Shown here: piece after piece, positions 7,170 through 17,972 of the stretch
Layout of the letters: each line of letters opens with the position of its first letter
Position numbering within the stretch: the stretch's first letter is position 1
Assembly (NCBI GenBank): GCA_945271295.1
Contig: CALYPG010000028.1
Location: forward strand, 1-36,528
DNA: 36,528 nt
From: an uncultured Gilliamella sp.
GTDB taxonomy: Bacteria > Pseudomonadota > Gammaproteobacteria > Enterobacterales > Orbaceae
Reading direction: 5' to 3'
The notes under the pieces: model-generated
Told to the model about the DNA's origin: nothing
Databases searched by the model: none
The model's input: the letters and a program-made list of their open reading frames with translations, nothing else
Position numbers and translations under genes: made by a program

Positions 7170-8251
7170 ATGAAACCTTCAATTATCAGTAAGTTAGAAA
7201 CTCTGCAAGAGCGTTATGAAGAGGTTCAAGCATTATTATCTGACGCTTCAGTTATCGCTGATCAAAATCGTTTCCGTACTCTTTCAAAAGAGTATTCGCA
7301 ATTGTCGGGCGTAGTGAAGTGCTTTACCAGCTGGAAGCAAACTCAAGAAGATATTGAAACCGCTAAAATGATGTTGTCAGATCCTGAAATGAGTGAAATG
7401 GCACAAGAAGAGCTTAATCAAGCGCTTAATCAAGTTGAGCAGCAAGAACAGCAGTTACAAGTTTTGTTATTACCAAAAGATCCTAATGATGATTATAACT
7501 GTTTTGTTGAAGTAAGGGCCGGAACCGGTGGCGATGAAGCCGCTATTTTTGCTGGTGATTTAGCCCGAATGTATACTCGCTTTGCTGAATCACGTAATTG
7601 GCGCGTTGAAATTATGAGTGCTAATGACGGCGAACATGGTGGTTATAAAGAAGTAATAATGCTAGTTACTGGTGATGGCGCATATGGTAGTTTAAAGTTT
7701 GAATCAGGTGGGCACCGTGTTCAACGTGTTCCAGAGACAGAATCACAAGGGCGTATCCACACCTCAGCGTGTACCGTTGCGGTGTTGCCGGAAGTGCCAG
7801 AGGCTGAAATGCCAGAAATTAACCCGGCAGATTTGAAAATTGATACTTATCGTTCATCGGGTGCTGGTGGTCAACATGTTAATACGACTGATTCTGCAAT
7901 CCGTATTACCCATTTATCAACCGGAATCGTGGTTGAGTGTCAAGATGAACGCTCACAACATAAAAATAAAGCGAAAGCCATGTCTGTTTTAGCCGCGCGT
8001 ATTCAAGATGCCGAAATGCGTAAGCGCCAACAGGAAGAAGCATCTACCAGACGAAACCTATTAGGTTCAGGCGATCGTTCTGACCGAATTAGAACTTATA
8101 ATTATCCACAAGGTCGCGTTACTGATCACCGTATCAATTTGACCATTTATCGTTTAGATGAAGTTATGGAAGGTAAATTAGAAATGTTAATCGATCCTAT
8201 TGTGCAAGAGTATCAAGCAGATCAATTGGCGGCATTATCGGAACAAGACGA

Positions 8252-8255
<4 letters not shown>
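7170..8255 (+). CDS. prfA: Peptide chain release factor 1
   Basis: Recognises UAA and UAG stop codons and triggers peptide release on the ribosome. 361 residues. The GGQ motif is at 233-235 in [16 protein letters not shown]235 is the residue methylated by PrmC, encoded next door. The stop-codon-reading P-x-T tripeptide is at 188-190 as PET, where E. coli has PAT; the rest of the block ([15 protein letters not shown]) is standard. The stop overlaps the prmC start by four bases (ATGA), so the two are translationally coupled. Confidence 0.97.
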
Positions 8256-9960
<1,705 letters not shown>

Positions 9961-10040
9961 TTGATTATCTTACTTAACGGCCTTTTATATAAGTAATTAG
10001 CTTTACGGTATTATTGTATATTCCTGTCAAACAAAATAAA

Positions 10041-10073
10041 AACAGAGAATTTTAAACAATTCTCTGTTTTTTA
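10041..10073 (+). terminator. Rho-independent terminator after kdsA
   Basis: Perfect inverted repeat AACAGAGAATT (10041-10051) and AATTCTCTGTT (10058-10068) followed by a T-run, 80 bases past the kdsA stop. Confidence 0.85.
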
Positions 10074-10491
10074 TTCTCGCTTTTTATCACTAATCTAAAA
10101 TAATTCAATTAATCAAAATTTAGTCTCAATAGCTATTTAACCGTGAAATAAAAACACAAAATTATTTTTCACACTAAAAAAAGAGGTCAAAATTTTAGTG
10201 AAAATAACATTATAATTTATTTTTTTGGTGATTTTGATCACGAATTTAGATCATTTAATTTGCTAACTAAAATATGTTTATGCATTATAAAAATACATAT
10301 TTGCAATATTTTTTGACTAATTTTTTTTGAAATTTGTTGAGATTTATCTGTGTGAAATATGTCCCCAAAATAATGTAGTGTGGCTTAAAAAGTTTAAGAT
10401 CAAAATTGATTTGATCTTTGGTTCATTAAAACAAGTTAAAAATTAGTGAATTTCAATAGCAGTTAAACAGAATAATGTTAGGGAAATAATT
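10074..10491 (+). promoter_or_regulatory. chiP-chb upstream regulatory region with CRP-like site
   Basis: Over 400 bases without a gene. It holds a CRP-like site GGTGA-N6-TCACG at 10227-10242 (consensus TGTGA-N6-TCACA, one mismatch per half). An imperfect inverted repeat lies at 10166-10179 and 10193-10204 (TTTTCACACTAAAA / TTTTAGTGAAAA). A perfect 9-bp hairpin AAGATCAAA/TTTGATCTT (10396-10404, 10410-10418) sits 74 bases before the chiP start, probably in the 5' untranslated RNA. Catabolite control of chitin genes is known in enterobacteria; here it is inferred from the motif only. Confidence 0.4.
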
Positions 10492-11907
10492 ATGAATTTT
10501 AATAATGTGCAAGTTATACCGCGTCCAGTTAATCTTTTAACTAAACTTATTTTATCTTTATCAGTTTTATCTTGTGTTTTTCCTGCTGATGCCACTGAGG
10601 TTAGTAATTTTATAAATGATGCTTCATTAACCGGTAATGTATTTTTTTGGAATCGTGACCGTGAACGTAAAAATGTCGATGAACATAAATATGAAAGTAA
10701 TATCAGGCAATCAACATTCAATAGTAACTTAGATTTTCGTTCAGGATTTATTGCTGATAGGTTGGCTATTGAAGTAGGTGAATATGGTGCTTGGGAAGTG
10801 AGTAATGGTGGTAATGGACATCCAAATGAAATTGGCTTTAGTGGTGCTAAAACACGTTGGGACGAAGATTGGAAGAAAGATGTAAGTGGCCTTAGTTTGT
10901 ATAAAGCCTTGGTTAACTTTAAAGTTGACGAACTATTTTGGCTTAAAGCTGGTTATATTCAACCTTCTGGTCAAACATTACTTGCTCCGCATTGGAGTTT
11001 GTTACCGGGTACTTATCATGGACTTGAATTTGGCACGACTTTGGATTTTGAAAATGCTGGAGCCTTATCCATGTCCTATATGTGGGCAGATAAATATAAA
11101 GCACCTTGGTATAAACGTCTTTATGAATTCCGCCAGTGGGGAGCAGGTAAAAAAATTGATTACTTGCATTCAGCTGGTTTGAAGTATGATTTTAAAAATG
11201 ATCTAGTACTTGAAAGTGCTTTTGGGCAAGCGCATAGCTATATGAATCAATATTTTGCTAAGGCATCTTATAAAATGGATGTTTTTGATAATCCGTTAAC
11301 CATGAGTTATCAATTTTATGGAGCCAAAGATCAATCGCATCACGGTAAAGATGTGTATGATGGTTTAGCCTGGTTACAAGCAATGACGTTAGGATACCAA
11401 GTTGGGCCGGTTGGTTTTCGCCTTGAAGGTGTGGCAGTTAAAGCAGAAGGTGAACAAGGCTTTTTTTTACAACGTATGACGCCTGATTATGCCTCATCTA
11501 ATGGTCGTTTAGATGTTTGGTGGAATTCACGTTCCGACTTCAATGCTAATGGCGAAAAAGCGGCATTTGCTGAAGTGACATATGATTTAGGTCATCTGTC
11601 TCACTATTTAACTGGTTGGAGAGCAGGGGCTTCTTATGCTTATGGCTGGGATGCTAAACCAAGTACTAATCGAGAATTTAATCAGAAAAAACGTTTGATT
11701 GAATCTGCTTATAATTTTGATTTAGGTTACACCGTGCAAAGCAGTTGGGCTAAAAATACTTCTTTTCAATTACATTATACCAAATATAACAACCATACTA
11801 ATATTCCAAGCTGGGGTGGCGGATATGGCAATATCTTCCAAGATGAACGAGATATAAAATTTATTGTTACTCTCCCATTCACTGTATTCAATGGTCAACA
11901 AAAATAG
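10492..11907 (+). CDS. chiP: Chitoporin, OprD-family outer-membrane channel
   Basis: 471 residues with a signal peptide to about residue 34 (LILSLSVLSCVFPADA-TEV) followed by alternating beta-strand sequence typical of an outer-membrane barrel, and ending in strands with aromatic residues. Blocks such as NVFFWNRDRERKN, DRLAIEVGEYGAWEVS, LKAGYIQPSGQTLLAPHWSLL and TYHGLEFGTTLDF are characteristic of the OprD/ChiP (YbfM) family. Takes up chitooligosaccharides across the outer membrane. The next gene, nine bases on, is a chitobiase, which supports the substrate. GGGAAAT precedes the ATG as a modest ribosome binding site. Confidence 0.88.
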   Translation: MNFNNVQVIPRPVNLLTKLILSLSVLSCVFPADATEVSNFINDASLTGNVFFWNRDRERKNVDEHKYESNIRQSTFNSNLDFRSGFIADRLAIEVGEYGAWEVSNGGNGHPNEIGFSGAKTRWDEDWKKDVSGLSLYKALVNFKVDELFWLKAGYIQPSGQTLLAPHWSLLPGTYHGLEFGTTLDFENAGALSMSYMWADKYKAPWYKRLYEFRQWGAGKKIDYLHSAGLKYDFKNDLVLESAFGQAHSYMNQYFAKASYKMDVFDNPLTMSYQFYGAKDQSHHGKDVYDGLAWLQAMTLGYQVGPVGFRLEGVAVKAEGEQGFFLQRMTPDYASSNGRLDVWWNSRSDFNANGEKAAFAEVTYDLGHLSHYLTGWRAGASYAYGWDAKPSTNREFNQKKRLIESAYNFDLGYTVQSSWAKNTSFQLHYTKYNNHTNIPSWGGGYGNIFQDERDIKFIVTLPFTVFNGQQK

Positions 11908-11916
11908 GTAAACATC

Positions 11917-14595
11917 ATGAAAAAGTTTAACAAAGCGATACTGACATCAGCAATAACTTCATTATTGAGTTTTAGTGTAATGCAATCAGCAAATGCCACC
12001 CAACAAGTAGTTGATGCGATAAGTTCACAAATACAAGTTAATTATAAAGTAGTTGGTAATAGTGCGAATAATAATGGGGTGGATTGTGCGGCATTAGGTG
12101 CAGATTGGGCTTCGTGTAATAAAGCTACCATTTCACTCAAAAACAGTGGTCCAGCAATTAACAATAAAGATTGGTCAATTTATTTTGATAACATTAGAAT
12201 GATTCTTAAGGTCAATAACGATCAGTTTAAAATAACGCATATTACTGGCGATTTACATAAATTAGAACCGACAGAAAAATTTACTGGTTTTGATGCAAAT
12301 AAAACCATAACCATTCCTATCATTGGTGAATATTGGCAAATTAGCCAAAGTGACGTAATGCCAAGATGGTATGTCACCTCTACAGATGCAAAAGCAAAAG
12401 TGATTGCTAATACTAATACAAGTTCTGATAATTTATCAGCATTTGTCTCTCCACTTGGTGACCAATGGAAGATTTCACCAAATGATCATAATATTTTAAT
12501 GACCCCGCAAAATCGTTATCAACGTAATTCGGATATAACCATAATCGATGCACATTCTCTGCGAGGACAAATTTTACCAACACCTACTAGGTTAACCGTC
12601 GGTAATGAAGATATTACCCTTAATCATCAAGGTGTTAATTTAGTGTTGAATGATATCAAAAATGAAAGTGTAGATATCTTAAAAACTCACTTTAAGCAAT
12701 TGAATATCCCAGTTACCAAGGAAGGTTTTAAAATTGAAAGCAAAATTGAAAAAAGTGCTTTTGATAAAGGGGTTAATGGTGCATATAAACTTGATATCAC
12801 TCAGCAAGGTGCAACTATCATTGGCTATGATGACAGTGGTATTTTTTATGGGGTACAATCGATTTTATCCATGCTTTCTGCAAATGGAACACATCAACTA
12901 GCGACACTTTCAGCGGAAGATCAACCTCGATTTGAATACCGAGGTATTATGCTTGATACAGGACGTAACTTTAAAACCAAAAAGGCGGTATTGCAGCTAT
13001 TAGATACCATGTCAAAATACAAAATGAATAAATTCCATTTTCATTTAAGTGATGATGAAGGTTGGCGTATTGAAATTCCGGGACTTCCTGAATTAACCTC
13101 TGTTGGCAGTAAACGTTGTCATGACCTGAGTGAGCAACAATGCCTTTTACCTCAGTTAGGTTCAGGCCCGGATAGTAATACGAATGGCACTGGTTATTTC
13201 ACGCGTGATGATTATATTGAAATTGTAAAATACGCTAAAGCACATTTTATAGAAGTTATTCCTGAAATTGACATGCCCGCCCATGCAAGAGCTGCAATAA
13301 TGTCTATGGAGGCTAGATATAATCGCTTAATGGCAGAAGGTAAAAAAGAAGAAGCGAATGAATATAGATTAGTTGATCCAACCGATACTTCGAATACTAC
13401 CTCTGTACAATTTTATAATCGACAAAGCTATTTAAATCCATGTTTGGATTCTTCCAAAAAATTTGCTAATAAAATTATTACTGAAATAGCGCAAATGCAT
13501 CAAGTAGCCGGCCAACCACTATCTACGTGGCATTTTGGCGGTGACGAGGCTAAAAATATTTATTTAGGTGGTGGTTATCAAGATATCAATGCTTCACCCA
13601 AAGCTGAAGGGAAAGGTTTGATTGATCAAAGTGTTGAAGATCATCCTTGGGCTAAATCTCAAGCTTGCCAAACTTTTATTAATAAAGGAATTGTTGAAGA
13701 TATTGAACATTTGCCAAGTTATTTTGCGGTAGAAGTAAGTAAAATGATTAAAAATAATGGCATTAACCGCATGCAAGCTTGGCAAGATGGTGTTAAATTT
13801 GCGCCAAATGCCAAATCTTTTGCAACTGATGATGTAACCGTTAATTTCTGGGATACGCTATTCTGGGGTGGGTATGATTCAGCCAGTGAATGGGCGAATA
13901 AAGGTTATAAAGTCATTATCTCTAATCCAGACTATGTTTATTTCGATATGCCTTATGAAGTTAACCCATTAGAAAGTGGTTATTATTGGGCGGCTCGTTT
14001 TAATGATGAACGTAAAGTTTTCAGTTTTTCACCTGATAATTTGCCACAAAATGCTGAAACTTCGTTTGATCGTAATGGTGATGTATTTGAAGCAGAAGGT
14101 ACCATGAATTGGCCAGGTACATATGGTTTGTCTGCACAAATATGGACTGAAGATATTCGAACCGATGAAAAAATGGCTTATATGGCTTTCCCTCGCTTAC
14201 TGAGTATAGCCGAGCGTGCATGGCATAAAGCTGATTGGGAAACTGATTATAAGAAAGGCGTTAAATATAAACAAGGTGAGACAAACTATGTCGACCAGAA
14301 AAAACTGCTTGATGATTGGAATCGTTTCGCTAATTTAGTGGGGCAACGAGAGCTTGAAAAATTAGATGTAGCTAAGGTAAGTTATCGTTTACCTATACCT
14401 GGCGCTAAATTAGAAAATGGTAAATTAATGGCTAATATTGTGTTTCCGGGTTTAAGCATTGAATACTCAGTCAATAATGGCAAGAGTTGGAACCGATATA
14501 ATGATCCAGTTAGCATTACAAATGGAGAAACGGTATTAATTCGTAGTATTTCACCTGACCAAAAAAGAACAAGTCGGGTTGAACAATTAAAATAA
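11917..14595 (+). CDS. chb: Chitobiase (beta-N-acetylhexosaminidase, GH20)
   Basis: 892 residues, close to the 885 of Serratia chitobiase. Signal peptide to about residue 27 (QSANA-TQQ). Domain order: N-terminal carbohydrate-binding-like domain (about 30-190, DWSIYFDNIR), GH20b domain (about 200-330), GH20 TIM-barrel from the RGIMLDTGRNFK block (about 342), small C-terminal domain with YSVNNGKSW. The catalytic pair is D543-E544 in HFGGDEAKN; the aspartate orients the substrate acetamido group and the glutamate is the acid/base. Splits chitobiose and short chitin oligomers to GlcNAc, in the periplasm or at the outer membrane. Co-transcribed with the chitoporin. Confidence 0.95.
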   Translation: MKKFNKAILTSAITSLLSFSVMQSANATQQVVDAISSQIQVNYKVVGNSANNNGVDCAALGADWASCNKATISLKNSGPAINNKDWSIYFDNIRMILKVNNDQFKITHITGDLHKLEPTEKFTGFDANKTITIPIIGEYWQISQSDVMPRWYVTSTDAKAKVIANTNTSSDNLSAFVSPLGDQWKISPNDHNILMTPQNRYQRNSDITIIDAHSLRGQILPTPTRLTVGNEDITLNHQGVNLVLNDIKNESVDILKTHFKQLNIPVTKEGFKIESKIEKSAFDKGVNGAYKLDITQQGATIIGYDDSGIFYGVQSILSMLSANGTHQLATLSAEDQPRFEYRGIMLDTGRNFKTKKAVLQLLDTMSKYKMNKFHFHLSDDEGWRIEIPGLPELTSVGSKRCHDLSEQQCLLPQLGSGPDSNTNGTGYFTRDDYIEIVKYAKAHFIEVIPEIDMPAHARAAIMSMEARYNRLMAEGKKEEANEYRLVDPTDTSNTTSVQFYNRQSYLNPCLDSSKKFANKIITEIAQMHQVAGQPLSTWHFGGDEAKNIYLGGGYQDINASPKAEGKGLIDQSVEDHPWAKSQACQTFINKGIVEDIEHLPSYFAVEVSKMIKNNGINRMQAWQDGVKFAPNAKSFATDDVTVNFWDTLFWGGYDSASEWANKGYKVIISNPDYVYFDMPYEVNPLESGYYWAARFNDERKVFSFSPDNLPQNAETSFDRNGDVFEAEGTMNWPGTYGLSAQIWTEDIRTDEKMAYMAFPRLLSIAERAWHKADWETDYKKGVKYKQGETNYVDQKKLLDDWNRFANLVGQRELEKLDVAKVSYRLPIPGAKLENGKLMANIVFPGLSIEYSVNNGKSWNRYNDPVSITNGETVLIRSISPDQKRTSRVEQLK

Positions 14596-14608
14596 TTGTA
14601 TCAAACAA

Positions 14609-14642
14609 CCATTCTTATCCATTATTAAATGGGTAAGAATGG
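14609..14642. terminator. Stem-loop between convergent chb and rraB
   Basis: 15-bp arms at 14609-14623 and 14628-14642 (CCATTCTTATCCATT / AATGGGTAAGAATGG) with one G-U pair. No strong T-run on either strand, so it is a likely but not certain bidirectional terminator. Confidence 0.45.
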
Positions 14643-14678
14643 TAATGATAAATAAAAATGAATGGTTGTTCTATAGGC

Positions 14679-15077
14679 TTAATGAATAGTTTCTGTATCT
14701 TGATTTTCATCATTATAAAGTTCATCACTGCCATCTTCAAAGTAAGTTCCCCAACCGTCATAATTAACACCAAATTGCTCAGTAAGCGTAATAATCTGAG
14801 CAATTTGTGCATTAATCAATTCTGCATCGAGTGGCACTTCACAGACAATATCAAAACCAATAACTACATTACCAAAGTCGTCAACATCTTCATCAGGATC
14901 AGTTGCTTCATAACCCAATTTATAAGCTTCGACGGCAACTTTTTCAAGTTTGTCAAAATGTTCAGATGAAATATGATGTTCAATTAAATACAGCGCATGA
15001 GGATCGCTACCATCTTCTAACAATTCTTCAATAATGGTTTGAGTGTCTTGTTGAGCGAGGAGAATTTGATCTTTCAT
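14679..15077 (-). CDS. rraB: Regulator of ribonuclease E activity B
   Basis: RraB binds RNase E and lowers RNA decay by changing degradosome composition. The chosen start at 15077 gives 132 residues beginning MKDQILLAQQDTQTII, matching the E. coli protein (138 residues) in its start and acidic character. The longer frame from 15155 would add 26 residues absent from the family. Typical blocks: DGSDPHALYLIEHH, FDKLEKVAVEAYKLGYEA, FDIVCEVPLDAELIN, YDGWGTYFE. A rich acidic C-terminus is normal for the family. Divergent from rnm. Confidence 0.93.
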   Translation of the reverse strand: MKDQILLAQQDTQTIIEELLEDGSDPHALYLIEHHISSEHFDKLEKVAVEAYKLGYEATDPDEDVDDFGNVVIGFDIVCEVPLDAELINAQIAQIITLTEQFGVNYDGWGTYFEDGSDELYNDENQDTETIH

Positions 15078-15147
15078 AATATACCTTTTCGTGGTCATGC
15101 AAATTGTGTGGTATATTACACGTTTAAAAATAATTTTCGAGAAAAAA
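15078..15147. promoter_or_regulatory. rraB / rnm divergent spacer with CRP-like palindrome
   Basis: 70 bases between the chosen starts. TGTGT-N6-TTACA at 15105-15120 is a weak CRP-like palindrome and overlaps a TATATT box. Evidence is motif resemblance only. Confidence 0.25.
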
Positions 15148-15984
15148 GTGATCATTGACTTACATTCTCATACCACAGCTTCTGATGGTATCTTAACGCC
15201 GAGTGAACTTGTTAGGCGAGCTGTTAACAACCAAATTGATATTTTGGCTATTACTGATCATGATACAATTAAAGGCATCACAGAAGCTCAGAATGTCATT
15301 AAAGATGAGAATTTACCAGTAAAACTCATATGTGGTGTTGAGATTTCCACGATTTGGAAAAATAATGAAATCCATATTGTCGGCTTGAATATTGATATTG
15401 AACATTCCGAATTATTAGCACTTTTATTATCGCAAGAACAAAAACGAATTAAGCGTGCCATTGCCATTAGTGAAAAATTGGCAAAATTGCATATTGAAGA
15501 TGCTTATGCACAAGCGCAACAGTTTGCTAAAGGTGATATTGTTTCACGAGCTCACTTTGCCCGGTTTTTGGTAGCTAAAGGTTGGGTGAAAGATGTTAAA
15601 CAAGCATTCAAAAAATATTTGGGTAAAAGTGGTTATGCTTATGTTGCTAACCAATGCTGTAGTATTAGCGATGCGGTCAATGTCATTCATGCCGCTGGGG
15701 GGCAAGCTGTTTTAGCACACCCAACTCGTTATGATTTAACACTAACCAAATTGAAATTACTAATGGCTGATTTTAAAGCTTGTGGTGGTGATGCTATTGA
15801 AGTTTCGCAAAGTCGACAAACTCAAGATGATTTACAAAAATTGGCTAAATTGGCTAATGAATTTGAGCTGCTGGCATCACAAGGTTCAGATTTTCATGAT
15901 TTGGTTAACTATTTAGATTTGGGTAAAACTACGCCATTGCCAGGTAGTGTTATACCCATTTGGCATAATTGGTTACTTAATTAG
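15148..15984 (+). CDS. rnm: RNase AM, PHP-domain 5'-3' exoribonuclease (YciV/TrpH)
   Basis: 278 residues from a GTG at 15148; the alternative ATG at 15091 would add 19 residues lying over the rraB promoter, so I prefer the GTG, with modest confidence. PHP metal-site motifs: DLHSHTTASDG at the start, AITDHDT near 35, GVEIST near 66, VLAHPTRYDL near 190, SQGSDFH near 252. E. coli YciV matures the 5' ends of 5S, 16S and 23S rRNA and degrades short RNAs. Heads the rnm-yciO-rluB group, conserved in order with enterobacteria. Confidence 0.9.
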   Translation: MIIDLHSHTTASDGILTPSELVRRAVNNQIDILAITDHDTIKGITEAQNVIKDENLPVKLICGVEISTIWKNNEIHIVGLNIDIEHSELLALLLSQEQKRIKRAIAISEKLAKLHIEDAYAQAQQFAKGDIVSRAHFARFLVAKGWVKDVKQAFKKYLGKSGYAYVANQCCSISDAVNVIHAAGGQAVLAHPTRYDLTLTKLKLLMADFKACGGDAIEVSQSRQTQDDLQKLAKLANEFELLASQGSDFHDLVNYLDLGKTTPLPGSVIPIWHNWLLN

Positions 15985-16082
15985 CATTGTTTTGAGACGC
16001 ATTCGGTTGAGTTTTATTTATGCAATAACATTCAATACTGAAAATAGTATTTTTAAATAGCATATTAATATAGAAGAACATT

Positions 16083-16703
16083 ATGAGCCAAACATTTTAT
16101 ATTCATCCGGATAATCCGCAAACTAGACTATTAGATCAGGTAGTGAAAATATTAAACGATGGCGGTGTGATTGCCTTTCCTACCGATTCAGGGTATTCAC
16201 TAGGTTGTTTGTTGGATAATAAATATGGTGTTGATCGCATTTGCCAAATCCGGCAACTTGATAAACATCACAATTTTACGCTTATGTGTCGCGATTTGTC
16301 AGAATTATCATCGTATGCATTTGTGGATAATACAACTTTTCGTTTGTTAAAAAATAATACACCCGGTAAATACGTATTTATTTTACAGGCAAGTAAAGAG
16401 GTACCGCGGCGCTTGATGAATGAAAAACGTAAAACCATTGGTTTACGTATTCCAGATAACAAAATTGATTTGGCTTTGCTCGAATTATTAGGGCAACCAT
16501 TGATGACCACAACTTTAATCTTACCTAATGATGATGAAGCGCAGTCAGATCCTGATGAGATCGAAGATAAAATTGGCCATCAACTTGATGCGATTGTGCA
16601 TGGTGGATACATTGGGCAGCAACCAACAACTATTGTTGATTTGACCAATGACTATCCTGATATTATTCGTCATGGTAGTGGTGATACTACGCCATTTGAA
16701 TAA
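16083..16703 (+). CDS. yciO: YciO, YrdC/Sua5-fold protein
   Basis: 206 residues, a single Sua5/YciO/YrdC domain. Visible blocks: GGVIAFPTDSGYSLGC near 30-45, KHHNFTLMCRDLSELS, PGKYVFILQASKEVPRRL, KTIGLRIPDN, and TTIVDLT near the end. The fold binds nucleotides and threonylcarbamoyl-AMP-like ligands; TsaC relatives make tRNA t6A, while the cellular role of YciO is less clear. ATG at 16083 with AGAAGAA upstream. Lies between rnm and rluB as in E. coli. Confidence 0.93.
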   Translation: MSQTFYIHPDNPQTRLLDQVVKILNDGGVIAFPTDSGYSLGCLLDNKYGVDRICQIRQLDKHHNFTLMCRDLSELSSYAFVDNTTFRLLKNNTPGKYVFILQASKEVPRRLMNEKRKTIGLRIPDNKIDLALLELLGQPLMTTTLILPNDDEAQSDPDEIEDKIGHQLDAIVHGGYIGQQPTTIVDLTNDYPDIIRHGSGDTTPFE

Positions 16704-16784
16704 TCAAAGTCTATATATCATTGATGCATTAGTGAAATTGTGCATAAATAAAATGATACCTGAGAAGGTAACAGTGAGGATAAT

Positions 16785-17789
16785 ATGAAAAATAGTAGAT
16801 CTGTTTCTCGTGAAATAGTAACAGCAGCAGGTAAAAGCATCCCTAAACAAAGTCGTGCAAAACAGGCTTTAAAAACGACTAAACAAACCGCAACCATTTC
16901 GCGCAAAGTTCCCGTTACTGATAATACTGAAAAGTTACAAAAAGTATTAGCTAATCTGGGTAATGGATCTCGCCGTGAAATTGAAGCAATGATTGTGGCA
17001 GGTAAAATAAGTGTTGATGGTAAAATTGCTACCCTAGGTGACCGCGTAGATGTGAATGCAAGTCCTAAAATCCGCATTGATGGTCATTTGATTCAACTAA
17101 GAAGCAAAGAGAAAGAGATTTGTCGTGTTTTAGCCTATTATAAGCCAGAAGGTGAAATCTGTTCTCGCAACGATCCGCAAGGTAGAGCAACAGTTTTTGA
17201 ACGTTTGCCTCGTTTAAAAAATGCCCGTTGGGTTAATATTGGACGACTAGATATTAATACTTCTGGTTTATTATTGTTTACCACTGATGGTGAGCTTGCT
17301 AATCGACTTATGCATCCACGGCATGAAATTGAACGTGAATATGCGGTGCGGGTATTTGGCAAAGTTTCAGATCAACAATTAAATCAGCTACGTAAAGGAG
17401 TACAATTAGAAGATGGTCCAGCCGCTTTTAAGTCTATCAAAGCACAAGGGGGTGATGGTATCAATCAATGGTTTAATGTGGTAATCACAGAAGGGCGTAA
17501 TCGTGAGGTACGTAGAATATGGGAAGCTATCGACATACAAGTCAGCCGCTTACTACGTATCCGTTATGGTAATATTACTTTACCTAAGGGATTATCACGT
17601 GGAACTTGGATGGAATTAGGCATTGATGCCGTCAATTATTTGCGTGAAACGGTCGGCCTTGCCAAAGAAGCGAAAAGTTTCATTGCTTCATCAGCTAATC
17701 AACGTGTTAGCCGACCTAAACGAGCTCGAATCAGCAATTTGACAAAATCCTCAAGACAAGCAACCGCTAAAAAACCAACCAGACGCTAG
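16785..17789 (+). CDS. rluB: 23S rRNA pseudouridine(2605) synthase
   Basis: 334 residues. A 48-residue basic N-terminal extension, an S4 RNA-binding domain (about 48-105: EKLQKVLANLGNGSRREIEA, GKISVDGKIATLGDRV), then the RsuA-type catalytic domain. The catalytic aspartate is D156 in NIGRLDINTSGLLLFTTDGE. ITEGRNREVRRIWEA and a long basic C-terminal tail complete it. Converts U2605 of 23S rRNA to pseudouridine. Same position relative to rnm and yciO as in enterobacteria. Ribosome binding site GTGAGGATA before the ATG. Confidence 0.94.
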   Translation: MKNSRSVSREIVTAAGKSIPKQSRAKQALKTTKQTATISRKVPVTDNTEKLQKVLANLGNGSRREIEAMIVAGKISVDGKIATLGDRVDVNASPKIRIDGHLIQLRSKEKEICRVLAYYKPEGEICSRNDPQGRATVFERLPRLKNARWVNIGRLDINTSGLLLFTTDGELANRLMHPRHEIEREYAVRVFGKVSDQQLNQLRKGVQLEDGPAAFKSIKAQGGDGINQWFNVVITEGRNREVRRIWEAIDIQVSRLLRIRYGNITLPKGLSRGTWMELGIDAVNYLRETVGLAKEAKSFIASSANQRVSRPKRARISNLTKSSRQATAKKPTRR

Positions 17790-17811
17790 ATTTTTGGCTA
17801 TAGTTAGCTTT

Positions 17812-17836
17812 CCCCAATATTATCAATTTATTGGGG
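17812..17836 (+). terminator. Possible terminator after rluB
   Basis: CCCCAATA (17812-17819) and TATTGGGG (17829-17836) form a hairpin 22 bases after the stop. No T-run follows, so strength is doubtful. Confidence 0.4.
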
Positions 17837-17972
17837 GCTACCGCGTTAATATAAATATAAATTTTATCTTTAGCCCAAAACGTTAAGAAAATACTGTTAT
17901 TTTATAATTTACTTACTAATCTTAATCATTAATAGATTGGTTAATTCTTGTTTTTTATTAAAAGGTTATATT

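Noticed and set aside
10886-11182. 98-codon frame inside chiP
   Set aside because: Out-of-frame shadow of a well-supported porin gene.
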